Assembly (NCBI RefSeq): GCF_004135645.1
Contig: NZ_SDPW01000001.1
Location: 992,001-1,056,000, forward strand
Direction of reading: 5' to 3'
Source of the DNA: Senegalimassilia faecalis
GTDB lineage: Bacteria; Actinomycetota; Coriobacteriia; Coriobacteriales; Eggerthellaceae
Length of the DNA stretch: 64,000 nt
Every line of letters begins with the position of its first letter. Positions within the stretch are counted from its first letter, which is position 1. The notes below the pieces were generated by a model. It did not search any database and had not been told where the DNA came from. It worked only from the letters and a program-made list of their open reading frames with translations. A program made the position numbers and the translations under genes. Shown piece by piece: positions 38,126-47,580 of this stretch.

Positions 38126-38348
38126 TTTACTCTTGTGGGATAGAGCGGATTTGTTTGGCGCCGTAATTTGAAAGCTCTGAGGTAGTTTTTAACGGTTGCG
38201 GACATGTGCGACGTGGGTCGACTAGAAGGCGTTCAAGCCAGACTACCCCTTCTTCTTAGGTAGCGGTTTTTCCTTGAGTTGCTCTTCTTCTTTTTCGCCG
38301 CGTTCCCTCGAGGCGTTGTTTCATTTATCTAGGCAAGCCGGTAAAGTA
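38126..38348. other. Gene-free stretch between jag and rsmG
   Basis: About 220 bases (with the flanking terminator and parS site, 313 bases without a gene). I see nothing else in it; the rsmG promoter must be here. Confidence 0.45.
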
Positions 38349-38364
38349 TGTTTCACGTGAAACG
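38349..38364. promoter_or_regulatory. parS centromere site (6)
   Basis: TGTTTCACGTGAAACG, one terminal base off consensus, ending 23 bases before the rsmG start, close to or overlapping its promoter. Confidence 0.93.
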
Positions 38365-38387
38365 ATAAGCGATAAGGAATATACGAT

Positions 38388-39029
38388 ATGCACGACGAGT
38401 TGCTTGAGAAGCACCTTTCTTTGGTTATCGAAGCAAACAAGACAACGAACATCACGCGCATCTCGTCTTGGGAAGACGGAATGCTGCTGCATGTGAAAGA
38501 TTCTCTGCTTGGCTTGGATGCTTTGAATGCCTGCCCTGCAGGACGCTATGCCGACATTGGCACGGGTGCGGGCTACCCGGGCATTCCGCTTGCCATCAAG
38601 TCGGGCCGTGAAACGCTTCTAGTTGATTCCGTAGCAAAGAAGGTTCAGATTCTCGACGGGTTTATCTCCGAACTGGGGCTCCAGAACGCTTCAACGTACG
38701 CTGGCCGCATCGAGGACTTGGGTCGCGAGCGCCCTGGGCAGTTCACGGCTATCACTGCGCGTGCTTTATCGAAGATTTCCATTCTGCTTGAGCTGGCTTC
38801 CCCCCTGCTTCAACGTGGCGGAAGGCTGATTTGCTACAAGGCGCGTGTTGAGCAGGAAGAGCTCGACCATGCACGTGTTGTGGCAAAGCAGGTTGGCATG
38901 GAACTGGTGGACGACAAGACGTTTGAGCTTGGCGAGAATTGTCGCAGGATTCTTTCTTACGAAAAGGTTGCCAAGCCGAAGCTTAAGCTGCCAAGGCGTA
39001 CGGGTTTGGCCCAGAAGAAGCCGCTGTAG
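38388..39029 (+). CDS. rsmG: 16S rRNA (guanine-N7) methyltransferase RsmG
   Basis: 213 residues. SAM-binding motif YADIGTGAGYPGIPLAI, then LLVDSVAKKVQIL and the ITARALSKIS segment of GidB proteins. Methylates G527 (E. coli numbering) of 16S rRNA; loss gives low-level streptomycin resistance in other bacteria. AAGGAATAT ribosome site. Precedes parA, as in many genomes. Confidence 0.96.
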   Translation: MHDELLEKHLSLVIEANKTTNITRISSWEDGMLLHVKDSLLGLDALNACPAGRYADIGTGAGYPGIPLAIKSGRETLLVDSVAKKVQILDGFISELGLQNASTYAGRIEDLGRERPGQFTAITARALSKISILLELASPLLQRGGRLICYKARVEQEELDHARVVAKQVGMELVDDKTFELGENCRRILSYEKVAKPKLKLPRRTGLAQKKPL

Positions 39030-39182
39030 CGCTTTCGATGCCGCTTTTGCTTGCAGAGGCGGCATCTTTGATTTTTGGTGATTTCGTTGGAATCGTTCAA
39101 AAGTGTTTATTGGGCACACCAGTTGTTCGCCACCATTTCGAAACACGGTATACTGGAATCGAAACCATGAAAGGGGGTTCCT

Positions 39183-40184
39183 GTGGGTTTTTTTGACGGC
39201 CTCAGGAGAGACAAAAAGCAGGCTGAGCCGGTTCAGCAGGAACAACGTGTCGAAGCGGATACCGTTGAAGATGAAATTGCCATCGAGCACATCGAGGTTG
39301 TCGAGCGCGCGCCGCACGAGACGCCTAGCGTCGAAGAAGAGCCGATTGAAGAGTGCCCGGTAATTGAGCCGACTCCTATCCGCTCGTATCGCGACAAGAA
39401 GCCCGTTACGCATGTGGTTGGCCAGACGAAGATCATGGCCATCATCAACCAAAAAGGCGGCGTCGGCAAATCTACCACGGCTATCAACCTTTCTGCGGCT
39501 TTGGGAGAGCTTGGCAAGCAGGTTCTGCTGGTCGACCTTGACCCCCAGGGCAATTCTTCCAGCGGTCTTGGCATCGAGAAAAGCCAAGTGAACAACTGCA
39601 TCTACGATGTGCTGCTCAACGACGTGCCTATCGAGGAAGTCATCATCCCCGATGTGTGCGAGGGCTTGGACCTGGTGCCTGCAACCATCAACCTTGCTGG
39701 CGCTGAGGTGGAGCTTGTGGCCGAAATGGCCCGTGAGAACCGCTTGAAGGACGCTGTTGGCAGCCTACGCGGCAAGTACGACTACGTGTTCATCGATTGC
39801 CCGCCTTCGCTGGGTTTGCTGACGGTCAACGCTCTTGTGGCGGCGGATAAGCTGCTTATCCCCATCCAGTGCGAGTTCTACGCGTTGGAAGGTGTGACAA
39901 AACTTCTTGATTCAATGAAACGTGTCAAAACTCGCCTGAATCCGACGCTTGATATCTACGGCGTTCTTATGACTATGTACGATGGTCGCACCACGCTTTC
40001 TCGTCAGGTTGTTGAAGAAGTTCGCGCGTATTTCGGCCGTTTGGTTTTCGAGACGCAAATCCCCCGTACCGTGAAACTTTCCGAGGCTCCTAGCTTCGGT
40101 CAACCGATAACCTTGTATGATCCCAGCGGCAAAGGCGCGCAGTCGTACATGAGTCTTGCTAAGGAAGTGATTGCACGTGGCTAA
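39183..40184 (+). CDS. parA: Chromosome-partitioning ATPase ParA (Soj)
   Basis: 333 residues. Deviant Walker A NQKGGVGKSTTAINLS at about 90-105, DLDPQGNSSSGL, and FIDCPPSLGLLT. Unlike the common 250-residue Soj, it carries an approximately 80-residue acidic Glu/Pro/Val-rich N-terminal extension. GTG start at 39183 with AAAGGGGG 5 bases before; an ATG 16 bases upstream is out of frame. Moves origins with ParB bound at the parS sites. Overlaps parB by 8 bases. Confidence 0.97.
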   Translation: MGFFDGLRRDKKQAEPVQQEQRVEADTVEDEIAIEHIEVVERAPHETPSVEEEPIEECPVIEPTPIRSYRDKKPVTHVVGQTKIMAIINQKGGVGKSTTAINLSAALGELGKQVLLVDLDPQGNSSSGLGIEKSQVNNCIYDVLLNDVPIEEVIIPDVCEGLDLVPATINLAGAEVELVAEMARENRLKDAVGSLRGKYDYVFIDCPPSLGLLTVNALVAADKLLIPIQCEFYALEGVTKLLDSMKRVKTRLNPTLDIYGVLMTMYDGRTTLSRQVVEEVRAYFGRLVFETQIPRTVKLSEAPSFGQPITLYDPSGKGAQSYMSLAKEVIARG

Positions 40185-41310
40185 AAACGGTCGCGGCGGC
40201 CTCGGCCGTGGTTTGAATTCGCTGCTCGGCGGTGCATATGAGGAGGCTATTCCGCAGGAAGGCGTTCCTCAAAGGGTTCGCGTTGAGGCCGATCCTCGTC
40301 GTGAAGTTATCCGTGAAAGCGTTCCGGCTCAGAAATCTCCCGAGCCGCGTCAAACGTATGAAGCTGCCCCTGCAGTTGCTTTCGAAGAGCAAGAGCCTGA
40401 GTCTATTGTGGACAACGGCGTTGAGGTTACCATCAAAGGCGTAGCTCAGCGTGAAGCGCGCCCGGCGCCGGCGCCTGTGCAGCAGGAGTCCGTTGCCACC
40501 GCTGCGCCTGCGGTAAACCAGGAGACCGATGAGGTTGCTATTGACAGCGTCTCCCCTAACCCGGAACAGCCGCGCACGAATTTCAAGCGGGAAGAACTCG
40601 AAGAATTGGCCGCTTCCATTCAGAAGGACGGCTTGCTGCAGCCTATTCTTGTCAGGCCGGTTGGAGAAGGCTCGTATCAGATTATCGCCGGCGAGCGCCG
40701 TTGGCAGGCTTCTAAGCTTGCTGGCCTTACCAAAGTGCCTATCCGCATCAAGGATGCCGATGATGACAAGGCGTTGGAACTTGCGCTTATCGAGAACATC
40801 CAGCGTTCCGATTTGAATCCTATCGAAGAGGCCTATGGCTATCGTCGCATGATGGAGCGTCTGAATATGACGCAGGCGGAGGTTGCCCAGGCTATGTCGA
40901 AGGGTCGCTCGACCGTTGCAAATGCGCTTCGTTTGCTTGAGCTGCCCGAGGAAGCGCAGCAGCTGCTGTTTGAGGAGAAGATCACGGCGGGCCATGCGCG
41001 CGCTATCTTGTCCATCCCCACGAAGGAGGGGCGCGAACGCCTGACGCGCAAGCTTGTTGAGGAAAAGCTCACCGTGCGTGAGGCCGAGGCTTTGGCGCGC
41101 TTGTTCTCTGGCAAGAAAAACGATAACGTTAAGCCGAAGGTTCCCGTGCCGAAGGAATATAAAAAGGTTGCCCGCACGCTAAAGGATGTGCTTGACACGC
41201 CCGTTAAGGTGAAGTCCGTCAACGGCAAGAACAAGATAGAAATCGAGTTCAAGGATGAAGAGGATTTGGAGCGTTTGTTCAAAGGCATTCTTGCTTCGAA
41301 CCTTGCGTAA
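40177..41310 (+). CDS. parB: Chromosome-partitioning protein ParB (Spo0J)
   Basis: 377 residues. N-terminal GRGGLGRGLNSLLGG (ParA-stimulating), a long linker (to about 120), the CTP-binding domain with PEQPRTNF and AGERRWQASKLAG, and the helix-turn-helix for parS (LNMTQAEVAQAMSKGRSTVANALRLL), then the C-terminal dimer domain. It binds TTTCACGTGAAA and slides as a CTP clamp. I chose GTG at 40177 (VAKNGRGG) because AAGGAAG lies 9 bases upstream. Confidence 0.97.
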   Translation: MAKNGRGGLGRGLNSLLGGAYEEAIPQEGVPQRVRVEADPRREVIRESVPAQKSPEPRQTYEAAPAVAFEEQEPESIVDNGVEVTIKGVAQREARPAPAPVQQESVATAAPAVNQETDEVAIDSVSPNPEQPRTNFKREELEELAASIQKDGLLQPILVRPVGEGSYQIIAGERRWQASKLAGLTKVPIRIKDADDDKALELALIENIQRSDLNPIEEAYGYRRMMERLNMTQAEVAQAMSKGRSTVANALRLLELPEEAQQLLFEEKITAGHARAILSIPTKEGRERLTRKLVEEKLTVREAEALARLFSGKKNDNVKPKVPVPKEYKKVARTLKDVLDTPVKVKSVNGKNKIEIEFKDEEDLERLFKGILASNLA

Positions 41311-41341
41311 CTCGATTTGCTTTCGTAAAACGATTGCTATC

Positions 41342-41370
41342 AAAAAGGGAGCCTTGCATGGCTCCCTTTT
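41342..41370 (+). terminator. Terminator of parAB
   Basis: Stem AAAAGGGAGCC / GGCTCCCTTTT, TTGCAT loop, T-rich tail, 31 bases past parB. rlmN is convergent, and the A-run makes it usable from the other side too. Confidence 0.93.
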
Positions 41371-41405
41371 CTTGTGCTGATAGATCTTCTATTGGGCTCG
41401 ATGCA

Positions 41406-42446
41406 TTAGGAATGCTGCTGAGTGAACGTGTTCTTAAGCTGCCCGCATGCACCCGCGATGTCAGATCCGCGTGAATCTCGCAAGGTAGTCTCGATTCCAT
41501 GTTTTGCGGTAACGTCAATCCATTTCTGGATAGTCTGCTGCTTGCTTGGTTTGAAAGGCGATTCCGGCACTGCGTTGATAGGAATCAGATTCACGTGGCA
41601 AAGAAGTCCTTTGCAGAACTGCAGAAGCTCCTGCAGGTTGGATTCCTTGTCGTTCACGTTATCTATCATGATGTACTCGAACGTGACGCGGCGATTCGTG
41701 ATTTCGATATAGCGGGCAAGGCTGCTCTTCAATTCGGGTAAGGGGAACGAATTCGTTTTCGGCATAAGCTGCAGTCGCGTTGCTTGACTTGCCGAATGGA
41801 GAGATACGGCAAGCGTGAATTGCTCGGGCTCGTGGGAAAAACGCTCGATTCCTGGGATGATGCCGCACGTGGAAATACAGATATGGCGCGCGCCGATGCC
41901 GAGGCCCTTGTCGCTGTTCATGATGCGTAACGCTGCCAGCACATTGTCGTAGTTGAGAAAAGGCTCTCCCTGCCCCATTCCCACAACGTTGCTTACGCGA
42001 CGGCCAAGAAGCCGTTGAACGGTTAGTACTTGGTCGACGATTTCTCCGGCAAAAAGATTGCGCGACAAGCCCTCTTTACCGGTGGCGCAGAAGGCGCAAG
42101 CCATGGGACATCCCGCCTGCGTTGAAAAGCACACGGTCAGGCGTTCACCGTTTCGCGAGGGAATTGCCACGGTTTCAACGCATACCCCATCGTGATACTG
42201 AAGGATCATCTTGTGCGTTCCGTCGCTTGAGATAGCGTGCTCAAGAACCTCTACGTTGTGTAGCGGATGTTCCTGGGCAAGTTGGGCGCGGAATTTTGCC
42301 GGAAGGTTTGTCATCTCCTCGTAGCTTTGTGCGCCTTTCCCGTACAGCCACTCGAAGAGCTGCTTCGAGCGGAACGACGGCTGGCCAAGCCCTTTAACGA
42401 GAGCATCGAATTCTGACGGCAGGATATTTTTGATTGGTGTATTCAT
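41406..42446 (-). CDS. rlmN: 23S rRNA/tRNA adenine-C2 methyltransferase RlmN
   Basis: 346 residues. Radical SAM CX3CX2C in CPMACAFCATG, NVVGMGQGEPFLNYDNV, the substrate-proximal Cys in GACGQL near the C-terminus. Methylates A2503 of 23S rRNA and A37 of some tRNAs. Start ATG at 42446 (MNTPIKNIL); a TATAAT box ends exactly 7 bases upstream, so the mRNA may be leaderless. ATG at 42455 is an alternative. It is transcribed against replication; a parS site lies in its promoter region. Confidence 0.93.
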   Translation of the reverse strand: MNTPIKNILPSEFDALVKGLGQPSFRSKQLFEWLYGKGAQSYEEMTNLPAKFRAQLAQEHPLHNVEVLEHAISSDGTHKMILQYHDGVCVETVAIPSRNGERLTVCFSTQAGCPMACAFCATGKEGLSRNLFAGEIVDQVLTVQRLLGRRVSNVVGMGQGEPFLNYDNVLAALRIMNSDKGLGIGARHICISTCGIIPGIERFSHEPEQFTLAVSLHSASQATRLQLMPKTNSFPLPELKSSLARYIEITNRRVTFEYIMIDNVNDKESNLQELLQFCKGLLCHVNLIPINAVPESPFKPSKQQTIQKWIDVTAKHGIETTLRDSRGSDIAGACGQLKNTFTQQHS

Positions 42447-42461
42447 GCGGGTCATTATACC

Positions 42462-42477
42462 TGTTTCACGTGAAACA
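42462..42477. promoter_or_regulatory. parS centromere site (7)
   Basis: TGTTTCACGTGAAACA, exact, between the divergent rlmN and ddl, directly upstream of the putative -10 box of rlmN (TATAAT, 42459-42454). Confidence 0.95.
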
Positions 42478-42562
42478 TTCGCTGATGCGCGGCCGGCAAC
42501 GAAGCGAACATATGGGTTTGCTATACTGCAGCAAACAGTTTTTGTAACGAAAGAAGGAGAGC

Positions 42563-43513
42563 ATGTCTTCAAACATTGATCCTCGTTCGTGTCGTGTCGC
42601 GCTGCTGTGTGGCGGCAAGAGCAACGAGCGTGAAATTTCCTTGGCATCTGGAGAGGGTGCCCGCGAAGCGCTTGAGACTGCTGGCTTTCCGGTCGAGATG
42701 ATTGACCCGGCTGATAAGGGCGATTTGAAGCGGCTTATCGATGAGCCGTTTGATGTGGCGTTCCTTTGCCTGCATGGTAAATATGGCGAAGACGGAACGA
42801 TGCAGGGCTTCCTTGACTTGATTGACCTTCCTTATACGTGCTCTGGCGTTTGGTCAAGCGCATTGGCTATGGACAAGGCGAAGGCGAAGGTGTTTTACGA
42901 ACGTGAGAACATCCCTACCCCACCTTCCATGACCGTGATGAAAGGCCAGCAGGTTGATGCCCAGGCGGTTATCGATGCCATGGGCGAAAAGGTGGTTGTA
43001 AAGCCCGGCACCGAGGGAAGCGCCATCGGTGTGTTCATTGTTGAAGGCGCCGAAGCTATTGAAGAGGCGCTTGCCAAGGCCTTCAAGATTGATAACGAAG
43101 TGTTGATTGAGCGGTATATCAAAGGCCGCGAATACACGATTGCCGTTGTTGGCAATCAGAATCCCGAAGCGCTGCCTATTATCGAGATTGTGCCGAAAAG
43201 CGATTTCTACGACTTCGAATCGAAGTATGCCGTTGGCGGGTCGCAACATATCTGCCCGGCCGATTTACCGGAGGATATTGCCGCGCGCATGCGCCAAGAG
43301 GCGGTTAAGGCTCATAAGGCCCTTTCTTGCAGCGGCACCTCCCGTTCCGACTTCATTCTGGAAGACAATGGAACGTGCTGGGTTCTGGAGACGAACACCA
43401 TCCCCGGCATGACGAAAACGTCGCTGCTCCCCGATGCTGCCCGTGCCGCGGGCATGTCGTTCCCTGAGTTGTGCACGAAGCTTATCGAGTGCGCGCTTGA
43501 GAAGAAGCTGTAG
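42563..43513 (+). CDS. ddl: D-alanine-D-alanine ligase
   Basis: 316 residues, ATP-grasp. N-terminal LLCGGKSNEREISLASG, CLHGKYGEDGTMQG, VVKPGTEGSAIGV, and GTSRSDFILEDNGTCWVLETNTIPGMT are all in place. Tyr in the YTCSG region and SGTSR loop fit D-Ala-D-Ala, not D-Lac, specificity (inference). It supplies the dipeptide for peptidoglycan. GAAGGAGAGC ribosome site; a TATACT -10 box is at 42522-42527. Monocistronic, with its own terminator. Confidence 0.96.
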   Translation: MSSNIDPRSCRVALLCGGKSNEREISLASGEGAREALETAGFPVEMIDPADKGDLKRLIDEPFDVAFLCLHGKYGEDGTMQGFLDLIDLPYTCSGVWSSALAMDKAKAKVFYERENIPTPPSMTVMKGQQVDAQAVIDAMGEKVVVKPGTEGSAIGVFIVEGAEAIEEALAKAFKIDNEVLIERYIKGREYTIAVVGNQNPEALPIIEIVPKSDFYDFESKYAVGGSQHICPADLPEDIAARMRQEAVKAHKALSCSGTSRSDFILEDNGTCWVLETNTIPGMTKTSLLPDAARAAGMSFPELCTKLIECALEKKL

Positions 43514-43538
43514 AAGGCAAGAACTTCATAGGTACTTG

Positions 43539-43580
43539 AAACGCCCTGTGCTTGCGATGAAATGAAGCGCAGGGCGTTTT
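43539..43580 (+). terminator. Terminator of ddl
   Basis: 15-bp stem with one G-T pair (AAACGCCCTGTGCTT / AAGCGCAGGGCGTTT), 11-base loop and TTTTGTT tail, 26 bases past the stop. Confidence 0.9.
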
Positions 43581-43707
43581 GTTGCGCTTAGCTCTATGGT
43601 CAAGAGTGTGGGGCGAAAATATTATGTAACGCTAGCCCTCAATGTCTTAAATATCGTTGAGATTTCTATTTTCAATCGCGTTTATGGATGATAAACAGTT
43701 TGTCGGA

Positions 43708-44352
43708 TTAAAAAACGCCGCAACCCTTCAAAGCGAAGACAACCAGTGCTACGAGCCCAAGAAGGAAGAGCCAACTCAGCACGTAGCAGCCTTTGTTCCC
43801 TTCCCTGCTTTTCTGAACAAGGAAATCAAGTGTTCCGCGCGACTTCTTGATAATGGCGGTGTTCTTGTTGGTGTCCGGAAACGGAACGCGTTGCTTTGGC
43901 TGCCAGGTTCCGTGAGACTGGATGATGGAAGCGATTCCCTGGGTTTCAAGGTCGACCTTCGGGCGAATGCCCTTTCCTATAAGCTTCGCGGTTTCCGTCA
44001 CGAACGTGTCGAAGTCGCTTTCATGCGAGCGATCGTAGCAAAGCAGGGCAACCTCTCCCCAATACATGCCCGGTTCGGGTTGGTCGGTGAAGGAAACGCA
44101 GGAAAGAATGGCGTGTAAAGTCCATTCGCGCGCGGCTAAAACATTGAGGCGGTGCGAAGTCTTCTCGTCTAAGAATCCGATGTCGGTGCCAAAGGCGTTA
44201 ACGATCCAGGCTCGCGTGGAGCCTTTGTATGGGCGGAACTGGATGTCGAAGGTATCGCCGACGATGCAGTCTGAACCGATAAGCACGGCAGCATCGCGTT
44301 TCGAGACGGTGTCGAAGCGCGCATACGCTCCGTAATAGCAATCAATAGACAT
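43708..44352 (-). CDS. Tail-anchored hypothetical protein
   Basis: 214 residues; family not recognised. A soluble region with Trp/Asp-rich segments (GDTFDIQFRPYKGSTRAWIVNAFGTD, then MYWGEVALLCYD) is followed by a basic stretch and a single C-terminal membrane helix (CYVLSWLFLLGLVALVVFAL), so it is likely inserted tail-first with the bulk in the cytoplasm. Start ATG at 44352 (MSIDCYYGAY) with an excellent AAGGAG site; the frame upstream is open but not coding. Transcribed divergently from the DinG-type gene, against replication. Confidence 0.8.
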   Translation of the reverse strand: MSIDCYYGAYARFDTVSKRDAAVLIGSDCIVGDTFDIQFRPYKGSTRAWIVNAFGTDIGFLDEKTSHRLNVLAAREWTLHAILSCVSFTDQPEPGMYWGEVALLCYDRSHESDFDTFVTETAKLIGKGIRPKVDLETQGIASIIQSHGTWQPKQRVPFPDTNKNTAIIKKSRGTLDFLVQKSREGNKGCYVLSWLFLLGLVALVVFALKGCGVF

Positions 44353-44484
44353 GAGACTCCTTTTAAACGTGTTGCAAGAAAAAGCGTAACACAAACGAAG
44401 AACCAGAAAGGCTAGCCAAAGGTGCTTCCAACTGGCATACAATATTAAGGTTGCAATAGAACAGAAGAACAGGCGGACTTTCGT

Positions 44485-47400
44485 ATGCAGAACAAAGAAC
44501 AAGCCATGCAAGGTGATTTGCTTGCCTATATCAGCGATGGCACGCCTCAATCAATCATTGATAGATATGCTCAGCTTTCAGAATATGCGCAACGCGCGGA
44601 TTTTGGTGAGTTCGACCGGGATATCGTTGTCATTGACACGGAAACCACGGGCTTTTCGTTTAATCATGATGAATTGACTCAAATTGCTGCTGCCCGCATG
44701 GATAAGGGCGAAATCGTTGGTTGGTTTGTGACGTTCGTAAACCCGGGGAAGCCGATTCCCGAAGAAGTGGCGCATTTGACCAATATTCACGACTCCGATG
44801 TTGCTGATGCCCCTACGCCGTCTGATGCGCTTGCGCAGCTTGTAGAGTTCGTTGGGTCGTCAAAGCTGGTTGCGCACAACGCGGCGTTCGATCGAACGTT
44901 CACTACGCGTCATCCAAGCGGCTATCCCCTGCTCCAAAATGTTTGGCTCGATTCTCTTGATTTGGCTCGAATCGCTCTGCCGCGTTTGAAGTCCCATCGT
45001 CTTATCGACTTGGTGCGTACGTTTGGTGCACCGGTATCGACGCATCGTGCCGATGATGATGTTGCGGCAACATGCGCGGTTTTCCGTATCTTGCTGGCCG
45101 CGGTCGACACGATGCCGAAGCCGCTTGTTGCGAAAATCGCATCTCTTGAAACTCCCGATCATTGGCCGACGCAAGCGGTGTTCAACTACTTCGCCGATCA
45201 TACCGGGATAAGCGAAGGAAATCCCGCCGCGGCTTCCGAGCTGCCAGCAGCTGAAGCGATCGATGTTTCACGTGAAACATCGTCTGGGCAGTTGTCTTGG
45301 ACAACAGGTCCTATCGATATGTTTTCGATTCAAGGTCTTCGACGCGACCGTTTGCGAAAGATTGAGAACAGGCCGAAGATTGATGCCGATGCGCTTGCGT
45401 CCGATCCGATGCGGGAAATCGTGTATCCAAGTAAAGAGGAAATCGAGCAAGCTTTCCGTTCCGATGGCTTGGTGGGCAAGCTGTATACATCGTATGAGCC
45501 GCGTAAGGAACAGCGCGAAATGAGCATGGCAGTTCGCGATGCGTTTGCGGCGTCCGAGAATCTTGTGGTTGAAGCAGGGACCGGTGTGGGTAAGTCGATG
45601 GCTTATCTGGTTCCTTTGGCGAAAACCGCTCAAAGGAACAACATCACCGTTGGCGTGGCGACGAAAACAAACGCTTTGCTTGATCAGCTGGTGTACAAAG
45701 AAGTGCCGGCGTTGGCAGCTGCTTTGGCAAAGGAGGACCCAAACGCGAAGCCGTTGACGTGTGCACCGTTGAAGGGCTTCTCGCACTATCCCTGCTTGCG
45801 TAAAATCAGGAGTGTTGTGGAAGACGGCGCGCAAGTCAAGGAAGTGCAGGGAAAAGAGCTCTCCCAAGCACCGGCTATGGCTGCGCTTCTCTCGTTTATC
45901 GAGCAAACTGAATATGACGACATCGATGGCTTGAAGCTTGATTACCGCTTGCTGCCAAGGAAAATCATCACCACGTCAAGTCAGGAATGTCTGCGCCGCA
46001 AGTGCCCCTTCTTTGGGAACTTGTGCTTCGTGCACGGAGCGCGCAAGCGTGCCGAGGCGGCAGATATCCTTGTTACGAACCACAGCTTGCTGTTCTGCGA
46101 TATGGCTGCAGATGGTGGGCTGCTGCCGCCGATTCGCTATTGGGCCATCGACGAGGCTCATGGTGCGGAAGCCGAGGCGCGTCGCGCGTTCTCGATTGAG
46201 CTTGATGCTGAAAGCATACTGCGTGATGCTCGCCGCCTGTCGGCTGAGGACCCTCGACGCAACGTGTTCGCTCACGCCGAGCGCCGTGTGGTGCTGAAGG
46301 ACACGAAAGAGGAAAGCGAAACGCTGTTCTTCGCGCTGACGCAAAAGGGAAAAATAGCTGGCGAAGCATATCGTCAGGCGGCTGAAGCGTTCTGCGCAAG
46401 CCTTAAGGGCTTGCTGTTCTTCGATACGAACAAGCGCGGCAAAGGATATGAAATCGTTGAGCTGTGGATCAACGACGATATCCGCAAATCCGCGACGTTT
46501 GGCGATGTGGCGGAAAAGGGTTCTGCGTTAAGGGAGACTGCAGAGAAGCTGATCGTTGCGTGCCAAAACCTTGTTGCCTACTTGGAGGACATCGAAGATG
46601 CAGCTGCGGTGCAACGTGAGATCGCCTCAATTGCAATTGATTTGAAGGAACAGGTAAGCGCTGTCGAGCTGATTCTGGAAAACCCTGGTGAGGCGTTTGC
46701 CTATTCTGCGACGCTATGCCGGAAGAGAGATCGAGTGGCGGAGAAGCTCGAAGGCTTGCCGGTCAACGTTGGCGCTAAGTTGAACGAAACGCTGTATGCA
46801 TCAACGCATTCAGTGGTGTTCGCGTCTGCGACGCTTTCCGTAAATGGGAAGTTCGACGGATTCACCAGTGCTATGGGCTTGGGCCAGTCGGAGTTCTCGC
46901 CGGTAAGAACGTGCCAGCTTGATTCAAGCTATGACTTCGATAAGAACATGACCGTATATGTGGTGTCCGACATTCCCGAGCCGAATGACGGTGGATACAT
47001 GGCTTCGCTGCAAAAGCTGCTGGTTGATGCGCATCGCGCACAGCAGGGGTCTATGTTGACGCTGTTCACAAATCGCCGCGAAATGGAAACGTGCTTCGAG
47101 TATGTTCAACCGCGCTTGAAGTCGGACGATTTGCGTCTGGTGTGCCAGAAATGGGGCGTATCGGTAAAAGGTTTGCGGGATGATTTCCTGGCTGATGAGC
47201 ACCTGTCGCTGTTCGCGCTTAAGAGCTTCTGGGAAGGTTTTGATGCCCCGGGCGCCACGCTGAAAGGCGTGGTCATTCCGAAGCTTCCGTTTGCAAAGCC
47301 GACCGATCCGCTATCTTGCGAACGCGCTGAACGCGACGATCAAGCTTGGCGTCATTACGTGCTGCCGGCTGCGGTTCTTGAAGTGAAGCAGGCGGCGGGA

Positions 47401-47568
47401 CGGTTGATTCGCCGCGCCGACGATACGGGTGCGTTGATTTTGGCTGACCATCGTTTGGTTTCGAAGGGCTATGGGAAAACGTTCCTAAATTCGCTGCCAA
47501 GCAAGAATATCAAAATCATGAAAGCAAGCGAGATAGTTGCCGAGCTTGAGGCTGCGCGCCGCGCATAA
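44485..47568 (+). CDS. dinG: DinG-type helicase with N-terminal DEDDh exonuclease
   Basis: 1027 residues. N-terminal exonuclease (about 40-215): VIDTETTGFSF, VAHNAAFDRTF, HRADDDVAA, i.e. the DEDDh motif set of DnaQ. Then an Ala/Pro linker of about 60 residues holding the parS-encoded DVSRET, and an XPD/DinG helicase from about 325: Walker A EAGTGVGKS, four cysteines likely binding [4Fe-4S] (PCLRK ... CLRRKCPFFGNLC), DEAH box, and motif VI QAAGRLIRRADD. The same fusion is known from B. subtilis DinG, where helicase activity is lacking; here the Fe-S cysteines seem present. ATG at 44485 has only a fair ribosome site. Confidence 0.92.
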   Translation: MQNKEQAMQGDLLAYISDGTPQSIIDRYAQLSEYAQRADFGEFDRDIVVIDTETTGFSFNHDELTQIAAARMDKGEIVGWFVTFVNPGKPIPEEVAHLTNIHDSDVADAPTPSDALAQLVEFVGSSKLVAHNAAFDRTFTTRHPSGYPLLQNVWLDSLDLARIALPRLKSHRLIDLVRTFGAPVSTHRADDDVAATCAVFRILLAAVDTMPKPLVAKIASLETPDHWPTQAVFNYFADHTGISEGNPAAASELPAAEAIDVSRETSSGQLSWTTGPIDMFSIQGLRRDRLRKIENRPKIDADALASDPMREIVYPSKEEIEQAFRSDGLVGKLYTSYEPRKEQREMSMAVRDAFAASENLVVEAGTGVGKSMAYLVPLAKTAQRNNITVGVATKTNALLDQLVYKEVPALAAALAKEDPNAKPLTCAPLKGFSHYPCLRKIRSVVEDGAQVKEVQGKELSQAPAMAALLSFIEQTEYDDIDGLKLDYRLLPRKIITTSSQECLRRKCPFFGNLCFVHGARKRAEAADILVTNHSLLFCDMAADGGLLPPIRYWAIDEAHGAEAEARRAFSIELDAESILRDARRLSAEDPRRNVFAHAERRVVLKDTKEESETLFFALTQKGKIAGEAYRQAAEAFCASLKGLLFFDTNKRGKGYEIVELWINDDIRKSATFGDVAEKGSALRETAEKLIVACQNLVAYLEDIEDAAAVQREIASIAIDLKEQVSAVELILENPGEAFAYSATLCRKRDRVAEKLEGLPVNVGAKLNETLYASTHSVVFASATLSVNGKFDGFTSAMGLGQSEFSPVRTCQLDSSYDFDKNMTVYVVSDIPEPNDGGYMASLQKLLVDAHRAQQGSMLTLFTNRREMETCFEYVQPRLKSDDLRLVCQKWGVSVKGLRDDFLADEHLSLFALKSFWEGFDAPGATLKGVVIPKLPFAKPTDPLSCERAERDDQAWRHYVLPAAVLEVKQAAGRLIRRADDTGALILADHRLVSKGYGKTFLNSLPSKNIKIMKASEIVAELEAARRA
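45264..45279. promoter_or_regulatory. parS centromere site (8), inside the DinG-type gene
   Basis: TGTTTCACGTGAAACA, extended to a 22-bp palindrome (CGA/TCG). Encodes Val-Ser-Arg-Glu-Thr in the linker between exonuclease and helicase domains. Confidence 0.95.
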
Positions 47569-47580
47569 GCGAATTCGCCT

